From NCBI GenBank assembly GCA_026786065.1, contig JAJAYS010000331.1, positions 1-25,065 of the forward strand: DNA of 25,065 bases, read 5' to 3'. The notes under the pieces are model-generated. The model worked only from the letters and a program-made list of their open reading frames with translations, was not told the DNA's origin and searched no databases. This document shows positions 18,308-25,065 of this stretch, one piece after another; position 1 is the first letter of the stretch, and every line of letters begins with the position of its first letter. Made by a program: the position numbers and the translations under genes. Origin of the DNA: Polaromonas sp. (GTDB taxonomy: Bacteria > Pseudomonadota > Gammaproteobacteria > Burkholderiales > Burkholderiaceae_C).

Positions 18308-19126
18308 ATGTTTTCGAATTTATCTGTCGTTCAACGCACTGTGATCCTGTGCGGAGCGGGGGCTTTAAGCCTGTTTCTGGTCGGCTGCGCAGGGACGCCG
18401 GCGATCGACAAGACCGTGAGCTGGAGCCCCAACCGGATTTACGCCGAGGCCCAGGACGAAGCAAATTCTGGCAGCTATGAAAAGGCAATTCCCCTGTTTG
18501 AGAAACTGGAAGGCCGGGCCGCAGGAACACCTTTGGCGCAGCAGGCCCAGATCGAAAAAGCATACGCACAATACAAGAATGGCGAACAGGCCCAGGCAAC
18601 GGCAACGCTAGACCGGTTTATCAAGCTGCATCCGTCCAGCCCGGCGCTCGACTACGCTTTGTACCTGAAAGGCTTGGTCAACTTTAACGACCGGCTCGGA
18701 CTTTTTGGTTTCGTGTCGCAGCAAGACCTGTCGGAGCGGGATCAAAAATCGGCCAAAGATTCCTTTGAGTCTTTCCGGGAAGTTACCACCCGTTTTCCCG
18801 ACTCGCGTTACACAGCGGACGCGCAACAGCGAATGGTGTACATCGTTAATTCTCTGGCGCAGTCTGAAGTACACGTGGCGCGCTACTACTATTCACGCGG
18901 AGCGTACATCGCAGCGATCAACCGCGCCCAAACGGCAATAGCAGAGTACCGCGATGTGCCCGCAATCGAAGAGGCCGCCTTCATTCTCTTCAAGTCGTAT
19001 GAGGCGCTTGGCTTGAACGACCTGCGCGACGACGCCCGGCGCATCCTCGAGAAAAGTTTTCCGCAGAGTACGTATTTGACTCGCGGATTCAAGCCCGTAG
19101 CGAATCCCTGGTACAAGTTTTGGTGA
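18308..19126 (+). CDS. bamD: Outer membrane protein assembly factor BamD (lipoprotein)
   Basis: BamD (ComL/YfiO) is the essential lipoprotein of the Bam complex; it binds substrate beta-signals and BamA. The 272-residue product has a lipoprotein signal with lipobox LVGC (Cys27). Five TPR-like repeats follow, including NRIYAEAQDEANSGSYEKAI, AQIEKAYAQYKNGEQAQATA, PALDYALYLKGLVNFND and VARYYYSRGAYIAAINRAQT. The sequence ends PVANPWYKFW, typical of the betaproteobacterial protein. ATG 18308 is preceded by AAAGG with an 8-nt gap; longer in-frame readings lack a signal peptide at their start. Its last 38 bp overlap the 3' end of dinG on the other strand, and its start nearly touches rluD, so it forms a one-gene unit. 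Confidence 0.96.
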   Translation: MFSNLSVVQRTVILCGAGALSLFLVGCAGTPAIDKTVSWSPNRIYAEAQDEANSGSYEKAIPLFEKLEGRAAGTPLAQQAQIEKAYAQYKNGEQAQATATLDRFIKLHPSSPALDYALYLKGLVNFNDRLGLFGFVSQQDLSERDQKSAKDSFESFREVTTRFPDSRYTADAQQRMVYIVNSLAQSEVHVARYYYSRGAYIAAINRAQTAIAEYRDVPAIEEAAFILFKSYEALGLNDLRDDARRILEKSFPQSTYLTRGFKPVANPWYKFW

Positions 19127-21095
19127 GCGCCCGAAGCCTCGCCATCAGTTCTACCTCGGTCTCGATTCGATGCATGGGCGGCAGCGCCTTGATAAGCCGA
19201 CGCCCATAGCTCATCGATACCAGACGCTGGTCACAAACCACCAGTACGCCCTGGTCGGACTCCCGGCGTATCAAGCGTCCCGCGCCCTGCTTAAGGGAAA
19301 CTGCAGCTTCCGCCAGGAAGTATTCTTTAAAAGGACTGCGGCCTTCTGACTCCAGCAACTTCGTTCTGGCCTCAACAAGCGGGTCATTTGGTGGAGGAAA
19401 TGGCAGCTTGTCGATGATGACCAACTGAAGAGCGTCTCCGGGAAAGTCGATTCCCTCCCAAAACGATGCCGACGCCACCAGAACGCATGCGTTGTGCCCC
19501 TGCGTTGCGCCCTTCCGAAAGCGCTCAATGAGATTGCGTTTGGGCATGCTGCCCTGGACGAGGACGTCGATTGCCGCCGTATTTTCGAAGGAGGCGGCCA
19601 GTGCCTCGCCGATGCTACGCAGCGCTTTAAGCGTAGTGGTCAAAATCATGGTGCGACCGCCTATCGTGCCTGCCCATTTTGCGGCAACCCTGGCAACGGC
19701 CAGGCTGTGGCCAGGATCCGCCGGCTTGGGGAAATCGGCCGGCACGTAAAACGCGGCCTGGAGCCCGTAGTCGAAGGGACTGCCGACCTGCAGGACTTGC
19801 GCCCCCGAAAGCCCGCACGGTTCGGTAAACCACGAAAGCTGCGCGTCCTCACCGAGCGTTGCAGAGGTAAATATCCACGACCTGGCACCACCCTCCTCGG
19901 TCGGAAAAACGCGGCTTCGCATGGCTTTTCCGATATTTAAAGGAGACTCGATCAGACGCAACTGGGCGCCCACGTCCAGCCATCTTACGCAGCCAGCCTC
20001 GCAATCCCGCGCGAACAAGTCGGCCTGGCGTGCGAGATGGATCGCACGCTCATGCAAACGCGTTAAATCGGGCGCCGTCTCGCACACCAATTCAAGCGCT
20101 TCGCCGGCCTGCAAACAGCTGCGTTGCACTTCCCCGATCACGTCATCCCACTCTGCCGCATCCAGGCCTTCAGGCGCGCCACCTGTCCAGCGAAGCTTGG
20201 CACCCGAAATTTGACGCCCGGCGGCCAGTCGGAGCGCCCGCGCTGCCTGCTCCACTTCGCCAGCCATACCGTGCCAGTCAGCCAGCCCCCGTGCATGCTG
20301 AAGCCCGGCAACCTGAACGTCACGGGAAAAATCGAGCAGCTGACCGGTGGTCAGATTGCGCCCCAGGAACTGGATACCGGTTTCGTTCAGCTGATGGGCC
20401 TCATCGAAAATCACAATTCGCACAGAAGGCAGCAACTCGGCGAAGCCCGACTCTCGTACGGCCATATCAGCAAAAAACAAATGGTGGTTGATGACCACCA
20501 CGTCGGCCGCCATGGCCTCGCGCCGCGCGATATTGACGTGGCAGGCTTTGAAATGCGGACAGGATTGCCCTAGGCAATTCTCGCGTGTCGAAGTGACCAG
20601 CGGAATCAGCGGTGAACGCTCGTCCAGGCCATCGAATTCGGACAAATCGCCGGTATGCCTGCCCCTTGCCCACTGCTCGATTCGACCCAAGGCGCGCATC
20701 GATTCGAAATCCTGCGCGGACGCCTGCTGACGCGCAGTTTCAAGCCGATGCACGCACAAATAGCTCGCCCGCCCCTTTAATAAGGCAGTACGCACCGGCA
20801 GGCCCAGCACAGAAATGAGTTTTGGAAGATCCCGTCCGAATAGCTGATCCTGCAGCGCTTTTGTTGCGGTAGAAACCAGAACGCGCTCTCCGCTCATCAG
20901 CGCAGGAACCAGATACGAAAAAGTCTTTCCGACGCCGGTACTGGCCTCGACGACAAGGGGGTAGGCGCCATCTATGGCTGAGGCAACCGCCATGGCCATT
21001 CGGGTCTGGCCTGCACGAGACACGAAGTGCGTATCCGCCCGAGCCAACACACCCCCAACTGCAAACGCAGATTCCACTTCGGATAACAGACTCAT
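19089..21095 (-). CDS. DinG/YoaA-family ATP-dependent DNA helicase (XPD-like, Fe-S)
   Basis: This is a superfamily 2 helicase of the XPD/DinG group, 5'-3' enzymes involved in repair and R-loop or replication-fork processing. The 668-residue product has Walker A EASTGVGKTFSYLVP (about 50-64), TATKALQDQL, and four cysteines positioned to ligate an Fe-S cluster (Cys114 in RASYLCVHRLE; Cys174, 179, 185 in ENCLGQSCPHFKACH). It also has INHHLFFAD, DEAH at 231-234, and the C-terminal motifs VASASFWEGIDFPGDALQLV and QGAGRLIRRESDQGVLVVCD. Length and lack of an exonuclease domain fit the YoaA/DinG type; I cannot separate the two, so no symbol is given. Its ATG shares one base with the upstream DUF465 stop (TAATG). 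The 3' end overlaps bamD. Confidence 0.93.
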   Translation of the reverse strand: MSLLSEVESAFAVGGVLARADTHFVSRAGQTRMAMAVASAIDGAYPLVVEASTGVGKTFSYLVPALMSGERVLVSTATKALQDQLFGRDLPKLISVLGLPVRTALLKGRASYLCVHRLETARQQASAQDFESMRALGRIEQWARGRHTGDLSEFDGLDERSPLIPLVTSTRENCLGQSCPHFKACHVNIARREAMAADVVVINHHLFFADMAVRESGFAELLPSVRIVIFDEAHQLNETGIQFLGRNLTTGQLLDFSRDVQVAGLQHARGLADWHGMAGEVEQAARALRLAAGRQISGAKLRWTGGAPEGLDAAEWDDVIGEVQRSCLQAGEALELVCETAPDLTRLHERAIHLARQADLFARDCEAGCVRWLDVGAQLRLIESPLNIGKAMRSRVFPTEEGGARSWIFTSATLGEDAQLSWFTEPCGLSGAQVLQVGSPFDYGLQAAFYVPADFPKPADPGHSLAVARVAAKWAGTIGGRTMILTTTLKALRSIGEALAASFENTAAIDVLVQGSMPKRNLIERFRKGATQGHNACVLVASASFWEGIDFPGDALQLVIIDKLPFPPPNDPLVEARTKLLESEGRSPFKEYFLAEAAVSLKQGAGRLIRRESDQGVLVVCDQRLVSMSYGRRLIKALPPMHRIETEVELMARLRALTKTCTRDSLRA

Positions 21096-21298
21096 TAAGC
21101 CAGCTCGGGTGGATCCATCGAAACTTCAAGCTTCGATATACGGTCTCTCAAATGCAGTCGCCGCTTCTTGAGCCGCCGTAAAAGCAATTCATCGACGGGA
21201 AAAGCATGTACTGCGATATCGACAAGTGCGTCGAGGTCGGCATGTTCGATTCGGAGTTCGATCAGTTCCCTCTGAGGAGAGCGCAAGTTAGGGTTCAA
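21095..21298 (-). CDS. DUF465 / YdcH-family small protein
   Basis: The product is 67 residues, mostly charged helix: ELIELRIEHADLDALVDIAV, then DELLLRRLKKRRLHLRDRIS and KLEV. This matches the DUF465/YdcH pattern of an R.EH..LD..I segment followed by LKK.KL.LRD.I. Members are 60-80 residues and of unknown role, probably short coiled coils. No ATG or GTG exists in frame; the start is probably TTG 21298, though a TTG four codons later or a CTG cannot be excluded, and no clear ribosome binding site is seen. Its stop overlaps the helicase start by one base, so the two are co-translated. It is divergent from the PP2C phosphatase gene, 80 bp away. Confidence 0.82.
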   Translation of the reverse strand: MNPNLRSPQRELIELRIEHADLDALVDIAVHAFPVDELLLRRLKKRRLHLRDRISKLEVSMDPPELA

Positions 21299-21327
21299 TG
21301 GGTCGGTTGCCAGGACTGGTTCGTCTC

Positions 21328-21333
21328 ATAATA
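21328..21333 (-). promoter_or_regulatory. Possible -10 element for the DUF465-helicase pair
   Basis: In the 80-bp divergent gap, TATTAT on the minus strand lies 29 bp before the likely TTG start. The same AT patch could serve the plus strand as TAATAC (21329-21334), with TTGCCA (21307-21312) 16 bp upstream. Neither direction has a strong full promoter; the patch is the only AT-rich core in the gap. Confidence 0.25.
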
Positions 21334-21378
21334 CGTCGATTTGGTCTCAATACCGGGCTTCACGCCCGCACTAGCATC

Positions 21379-22137
21379 ATGGCAACAGGCTATCGAATTA
21401 CCGCGTCCACCGGCATGCACAAGGGTGATCGCGACTATCAACAAGATCAAGTCCAGCTTTTGTCGCATGAGCGCGTGCCTGGCTGTCTGCTGGCCATCGT
21501 CGCCGACGGCATGGGCGGTCGTAGCGGCGGACGCAAGGCGTCCGACCAAGTGATGCTCACGGCCAGGCAATTGTTCGAACGCTATTCCCCCACGACGGAC
21601 GATGCGCCTTCAGTCCTTCGCCAGATTATCGAGGAAGCGCATACGGTCATAAAGTTGACAGCGATTTCGGCGGAGCAAGAGCCGCACAGTACGCTTGCGG
21701 CGTTTCTCATCAACCCGGCGGGAGATTGCCACTGGGTCCACGCGGGCGATTCACGAATTTACTACTACCATGGCAAGGAGATGATTCACCGTACGACCGA
21801 CCATTCCTACGTGCAATCCCTTGTCGAACGCGGAGAGATCACCAACGAAGAGGCGAACGTACATCCGCAGTCCAACATCCTTACGGGATGCCTCGGAACT
21901 GAGGAGCCACCACCAATCTCCCAGCACTTCATTCCCCAATTGCGGGCCGATGACACCATAATCGCGTGCAGCGATGGGGTGTGGCACTATTTCACCCCAG
22001 CCGAAATGGGCTCGGCCGTCTCGATGCTTTCCGCGCGCGAAGCAACCGAATTTTTGATTCAAAAAGCGCGCTCGAGGGCGCGCGGTGCCGGCGACAATTT
22101 GTCAATCGTGATCGTCAAGCTTGAACCTATTCCCTGA
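21379..22137 (+). CDS. PP2C-family protein serine/threonine phosphatase
   Basis: This is a metal-dependent phosphatase of the bacterial PP2C (PPM/Stp) family, cytoplasmic, that removes phosphate from Ser/Thr residues. The 252-residue product carries the expected metal ligands: GDRDYQQDQ (Asp23), VADGMGGRSGG (Asp43-Gly44), HAGDSRIYYY (Asp124), ACSDGVW (Asp199) and GDNLSIVIVK (Asp239), so it looks active. There is no membrane segment, signal peptide or extra domain. ATG 21379 gives MATGYRITASTGMHKGDRDY and is preferred; an in-frame ATG at 21298 would overlap the divergent DUF465 start and add 27 unlike-family residues. No Hanks-type kinase, FHA protein or type VI secretion gene is nearby, so its substrate is unknown. 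It ends 3 bp before the convergent gene. Confidence 0.9.
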   Translation: MATGYRITASTGMHKGDRDYQQDQVQLLSHERVPGCLLAIVADGMGGRSGGRKASDQVMLTARQLFERYSPTTDDAPSVLRQIIEEAHTVIKLTAISAEQEPHSTLAAFLINPAGDCHWVHAGDSRIYYYHGKEMIHRTTDHSYVQSLVERGEITNEEANVHPQSNILTGCLGTEEPPPISQHFIPQLRADDTIIACSDGVWHYFTPAEMGSAVSMLSAREATEFLIQKARSRARGAGDNLSIVIVKLEPIP

Positions 22138-22140
22138 GGT

Positions 22141-22791
22141 TCACGGCGGTGTGGGCAATGGCAGTGCCGCAGGTTTGGTCCGGGTTCGCCGTTCCTGCTC
22201 ATTCGCCTCCCGCCGCTCCTCCGCTTTTTTCTGCCGCTGTGCAAGGCCCCGTTCCTGCGCCGCCTCAGCAGACGACCTGGCAGCCTCTCCGTTCGTTTTA
22301 TTCCGCGTGGGCTTGTCTTTTTGGACCGACCGCACCGCCCCTGATCGAGCCGGCAGCGACGAGATTTCAGCCGGATTCGGCGAAGGCAGGTCGCGCACCA
22401 CGCTTTCTGCCTTGAAGGGCACACCCGGAGCGGTATCAGGCACGGGTTCCGCAGGGGCGCCTCGCGCAGCCTGTTTTTTATCAAGCGCCACCAGTTTTGC
22501 AGCGGCCCGCGCCTTTCGCTCCTGGTCGTTCAGCGCAATCTCCTGAATCCTCAGGCCCGCGAGCGCTCCGCGGCGCCATTCGCTCACGTTATGGAGGCAG
22601 TTATTGACAAAAAATCGCTGATGGCAACGCGCTTTCTCGACATCAAAATCGCGCTCCAGGGCCGACCGTTCCAAGCCAATCCGCTGACGTTCGACTGCCG
22701 GGTTTTGAGTCACCGCTGGAGGGGTTTGCGCATGTGCGGTAACAACCAGCCCGGCCTCCAGAATTACCAGCAAAAGCCCGAAGCGCTTCAT
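22141..22791 (-). CDS. Exported protein of unknown function, charged and coiled-coil-like
   Basis: I do not recognise a function. The 216-residue product has a Sec signal peptide (MKRFGLLLVILEAGLVVTAH, likely cleavage after AHA at about 21). A compact helical region at about 35-105 follows, with two cysteines nine residues apart (Cys56, Cys65) in ARCHQRFFVNNCLHN, then RRGALAGLRIQEIALNDQER and KARAAAKL. The second half is a Pro/Ala/Lys/Arg/Glu-rich tail ending KPAALPLPTPP. From memory, exported betaproteobacterial proteins with a similar C..RF.VN.CL...RR..L..LR.QEI.LND.ERK motif exist next to zapE-type genes; that is recollection, not a search. The cysteines could form a disulfide in the periplasm. 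Its ATG overlaps the zapE stop as ATGA, so it is co-translated with zapE. Confidence 0.82.
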   Translation of the reverse strand: MKRFGLLLVILEAGLVVTAHAQTPPAVTQNPAVERQRIGLERSALERDFDVEKARCHQRFFVNNCLHNVSEWRRGALAGLRIQEIALNDQERKARAAAKLVALDKKQAARGAPAEPVPDTAPGVPFKAESVVRDLPSPNPAEISSLPARSGAVRSVQKDKPTRNKTNGEAARSSAEAAQERGLAQRQKKAEERREANEQERRTRTKPAALPLPTPP

Positions 22792-23924
22792 ATCAGTGAC
22801 GTGTCAACAGTGCGCCGTGCCAATCCAAGAAATTCCTTTGACTGCATCTCCACAAGTCTTGATACGGTTCTCGGGAACTCATCGAGCAACGGGCCTTCGG
22901 TGTACAACTGCTCGGGCGGAACGGCCGCCGAAACGATCAGTTTTACCCGCCGGTCATAAAGCACATCGACCAGCCAGGTAAAGCGCCGTGCTTCAGACGC
23001 CATCCGCACCGGCATGTGCGGCACATCGCTCAGCAAAACCGTATGGAACTGCGTTGCTATCTCCAGGTAGTCGTTTTGCGACCGAGGCCCGCCACACAGT
23101 GTCTTGAAGTCAAACCAGACCACGCCCCCGGCCTTGCGGCGGGCGGGAATCTGACGCGCTTCAATGCGCAGGAGCGGATTTTCGTCGCGAACTTCCGCCA
23201 GTTCCTCAAAGGTTTGCGTCATCGCCTTGTCAGCATCGGCGCCCAGCGGCCAGTGATACAGCCGGGCTTGTTCAAGGGTGCGGTTGCGATAGTCAATGGC
23301 ACCATCCACCGCAACGATTTCGAGCGTCGATTTCAACAACTCGATGGCAGGCAAGACCCTGTCGCGGTGCAAACCGCCAGGATACAGGCCGTCTGGATGA
23401 AAGTTGGAAGTCGTGACAAAACCTACGCCGTTGTCGAACAAGGCAGACAGCAGCCGATGCAGGATCACCGCGTCCGTCACATCAGAGACATGAAATTCAT
23501 CGAAGCAGATCAGCCGATAACGCTTTGCGATCCTACGGGCCAGTTCATCGAGCGGGTTGGGGACACCCTGCAGGTCCTGCAATTGCCGGTGTACTTCGCG
23601 CATGAATTCATGAAAGTGCAAGCGCACCTTGCGCTTCAACGGAACCGCGCTGAAAAAACTGTCCATCAAAAAGCTTTTACCCCGGCCCACGCCGCCATAT
23701 AGATAAACGCCACGCGGAATCTCAGGCCGGTTGATCAGCTTTTTCAGCGTACTCGAACGCTGTGCAAGATAGGCCCGCCAATCCCGCGCGCAGCGCTCCA
23801 GCGCCCGCACAGCCTTTAGTTGCGCCGGATCGCTGACAAAGCCGCGCGCGGCAAGTTCAGCGTCATAGATCGCCCGAACAACGTCAACGGTGTCCAGCGA
23901 TTGAAAAGCTTGTAACGCTTCCAA
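22788..23924 (-). CDS. zapE: Cell division protein ZapE (AFG1-like ATPase)
   Basis: ZapE is an AFG1/LACE1-type P-loop ATPase that associates with the divisome and affects Z-ring stability; mitochondrial relatives assist quality control. The product is about 378 residues: RGVYLYGGVGRGKSFLMDSF with Walker A at about 77-84, RLHFHEFMREVHRQL, Walker B RLICFDEFHVSDV (about 138-148), FVTTSNFHPDGLYPGGLHRD and a C-terminal DVLYDRRVKLIVSAAV segment. All are family hallmarks. No ATG or GTG precedes the conserved IYDAELAARGF; the likely start is TTG 23924, with CTG in QSLDTVD as an alternative. No strong ribosome binding site is seen. The start lies 4 bp after the lpd stop, so coupling to the upstream gene is likely. 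Confidence 0.92.
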   Translation of the reverse strand: MEALQAFQSLDTVDVVRAIYDAELAARGFVSDPAQLKAVRALERCARDWRAYLAQRSSTLKKLINRPEIPRGVYLYGGVGRGKSFLMDSFFSAVPLKRKVRLHFHEFMREVHRQLQDLQGVPNPLDELARRIAKRYRLICFDEFHVSDVTDAVILHRLLSALFDNGVGFVTTSNFHPDGLYPGGLHRDRVLPAIELLKSTLEIVAVDGAIDYRNRTLEQARLYHWPLGADADKAMTQTFEELAEVRDENPLLRIEARQIPARRKAGGVVWFDFKTLCGGPRSQNDYLEIATQFHTVLLSDVPHMPVRMASEARRFTWLVDVLYDRRVKLIVSAAVPPEQLYTEGPLLDEFPRTVSRLVEMQSKEFLGLARRTVDTSLI

Positions 23925-23928
23925 AGCG

Positions 23929-25065
23929 TCAGAAATTCAAGGTGCGCTTCTCGACGGCCAGAGCCGCTTCGCGCGTCGCCTCGCTCAGTGAAGGGTGGGC
24001 GTGGCAGATGCGCGCGAGGTCTTCGCTGCTGGCGCGAAACTCCATCGCCACCACGCATTCGGCAATCAATTCACCGGCCATCGGTCCCACGATATGCACC
24101 CCCAGAATCTCATCGGTCGCGGCGTCTGCGAGCATCTTGACCATGCCGGTTGTGTCGCCCAGCGCCCGGGCCCGCCCATTGGCCATGAACGGGAAGACCC
24201 CGGCTTTAAACGCCCGTCCGGCCGTCTTGAGCTGCTCCTCGCTCTGGCCGACCCAGGCGATCTCCGGATGCGTGTAAATAACCCAGGGGATGGTGTTGAA
24301 GTTCACGTGCCCGTGCTGACCCGCAATGCGTTCAGCCACCGCAACACCTTCTTCTTCGGCCTTGTGCGCCAGCATCGGGCCCCGCACCACGTCGCCTATG
24401 GCCCACACGTTGGGCAGGCTGGTCCTGCAGTCGTCGTCCACCACAATCGCACCGCGTTCGTCCAGTTTCAGCGCGACCGCGTCCGCAGCCAAACCCACCG
24501 TGTTGGCCACCCGCCCGATCGAGACGATCAGCTTGTCCACCTCCAGCGTATTTGCCTGGCCCTTCGCGTCGGTGTAGGCGATGGACACGCCGTTTTTGTC
24601 AGACTTGATGCCGCCCACCGTGACGCCCATCTCGATCTTCAAACCCTGCTTGACGAAAGCCTTGTGCGCTTCCTTGGCAATTTGTTGATCGACCGCACCC
24701 AAAAAAACAGGCAAGGCTTCGAGCACAGTCACCTCGGCTCCGAGGCGGCGCCAGACCGAACCCATTTCGAGTCCGATCACGCCGGCACCGATCAGACCGA
24801 GCGTTTTCGGCACCGCCGCAATCCGTAGGCCGCCGTCATTGGAAAGGATGTTTTCTTCGTCGAACGCTGCACCGGGAAGCGCGCGGGCGCTAGAGCCGGT
24901 CGCGACGATGACGTGCTTGCCCGAAATGACCTCCTCCGCCGCGCCAGCCACTTTTATTTCATAAGCGGCTTCTTTCGCGGCAACAAACGAGCCCCGGCCA
25001 TGAAAGAAGGTAACCTTGTTTTTCTTGAACAGATAGGCGACGCCGTCGTTGTTCTGCTTGACCAC
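23929..25065 (-). CDS. lpdA: Dihydrolipoyl dehydrogenase, E3 subunit (partial, N-terminus off window)
   Basis: E3 reoxidises dihydrolipoamide in 2-oxoacid dehydrogenase complexes, using FAD and NAD+. The window holds the last 378 codons. They show HVIVATGSSARALPGAAFDE, the NAD-binding GLIGAGVIGLEMGSVWRRLG, the FAD-site GDVVRGPMLAHKAEEEGVAV and the dimerisation domain ending with HAHPSLSEATREAAL, which carries the catalytic His-Glu pair. The N-terminal FAD fold and redox-active disulfide lie beyond the right edge. Being directly upstream of zapE suggests it is the E3 of the 2-oxoglutarate dehydrogenase operon (odhL), as in Bordetella and relatives. That assignment is inference, since sucA/odhA and odhB are outside the window. 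Confidence 0.95.
   Translation of the reverse strand: MVKQNNDGVAYLFKKNKVTFFHGRGSFVAAKEAAYEIKVAGAAEEVISGKHVIVATGSSARALPGAAFDEENILSNDGGLRIAAVPKTLGLIGAGVIGLEMGSVWRRLGAEVTVLEALPVFLGAVDQQIAKEAHKAFVKQGLKIEMGVTVGGIKSDKNGVSIAYTDAKGQANTLEVDKLIVSIGRVANTVGLAADAVALKLDERGAIVVDDDCRTSLPNVWAIGDVVRGPMLAHKAEEEGVAVAERIAGQHGHVNFNTIPWVIYTHPEIAWVGQSEEQLKTAGRAFKAGVFPFMANGRARALGDTTGMVKMLADAATDEILGVHIVGPMAGELIAECVVAMEFRASSEDLARICHAHPSLSEATREAALAVEKRTLNF

Noticed and set aside
1157..20323. Shared 14-mer AACCTGAACGTCAC near 1157 and near 20310
   Set aside because: One exact 14-base match within 25 kb is about what chance gives, and the flanks do not match.
22130..22145. Bidirectional terminator between the PP2C gene and the convergent exported-protein gene
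   Set aside because: Only 3 bp separate the stops and no inverted repeat with flanking A/T runs is visible around them.
1..25065. Mobile elements, CRISPR array, tRNA/rRNA genes, toxin-antitoxin or phage-defence genes
   Set aside because: I looked for transposase-like ORFs, regularly spaced repeats, tRNA-like cloverleaf sequence and defence-type domains and found none; all large ORFs fit recognised housekeeping families or single genes of unknown function.

Overview
The window reads as a housekeeping stretch of a betaproteobacterial chromosome. It is moderately GC-rich, and the gene order is the one known from Burkholderiales, with Alcaligenaceae-like features such as the [13 protein letters not shown] variant in HflX. 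Evidence for this is the order ndk-rlmN-pilW-rodZ-ispG-hisS-yfgM-bamB-der-hfq-hflX-hflK-hflC-hisZ, plus scpB-rluB and zapE beside a dihydrolipoamide dehydrogenase. I saw no tRNA, rRNA, CRISPR array, insertion sequence, prophage or integration scar. Placement at family level is inference.

Layout. From 1 to about 18293 every gene is on the minus strand, so transcription runs right to left: rluD, scpB, rluB, ndk, rlmN, pilW, rodZ, ispG, hisS, yfgM, bamB, der, hfq, hflX, hflK, hflC, hisZ (hisZ runs off the left edge). Many junctions overlap by ATGA or are separated by only a few bases, which suggests long co-transcribed blocks. bamD (18308-19126, plus strand) starts 14 bp from rluD and its 3' end overlaps the 3' end of dinG. 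dinG and a small DUF465/YdcH gene form a minus-strand pair, divergent from a plus-strand PP2C-type phosphatase (21379-22137). The right end is minus strand: a dihydrolipoamide dehydrogenase (runs off the right edge), zapE, and an exported protein of unknown function.

How the genes fit together. Several products act in envelope assembly and quality control (BamB, BamD, YfgM, HflK/HflC, RodZ, PilW, ZapE). Others act in RNA and ribosome work (Der, HflX, Hfq, RlmN, RluB, RluD, HisS). The rest cover isoprenoid precursors (IspG), nucleotide pools (Ndk), histidine synthesis (HisZ), chromosome segregation (ScpB), DNA repair (DinG/YoaA) and 2-oxoacid oxidation (Lpd). Most genes are confidently recognised.

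I did not find a new multi-gene system. The points worth a second look are local: hflX appears to lack an ATG, GTG or TTG start upstream of its conserved N-terminus and may start at a CTG overlapping the hfq stop; a 216-residue exported protein of unknown function has a compact conserved-looking motif; a PP2C phosphatase has no partner kinase nearby; RluB has very long low-complexity tails; and bamD is packed between two antisense neighbours. No gene-free stretch exceeds 300 bp. The largest gap is 3521-3789.
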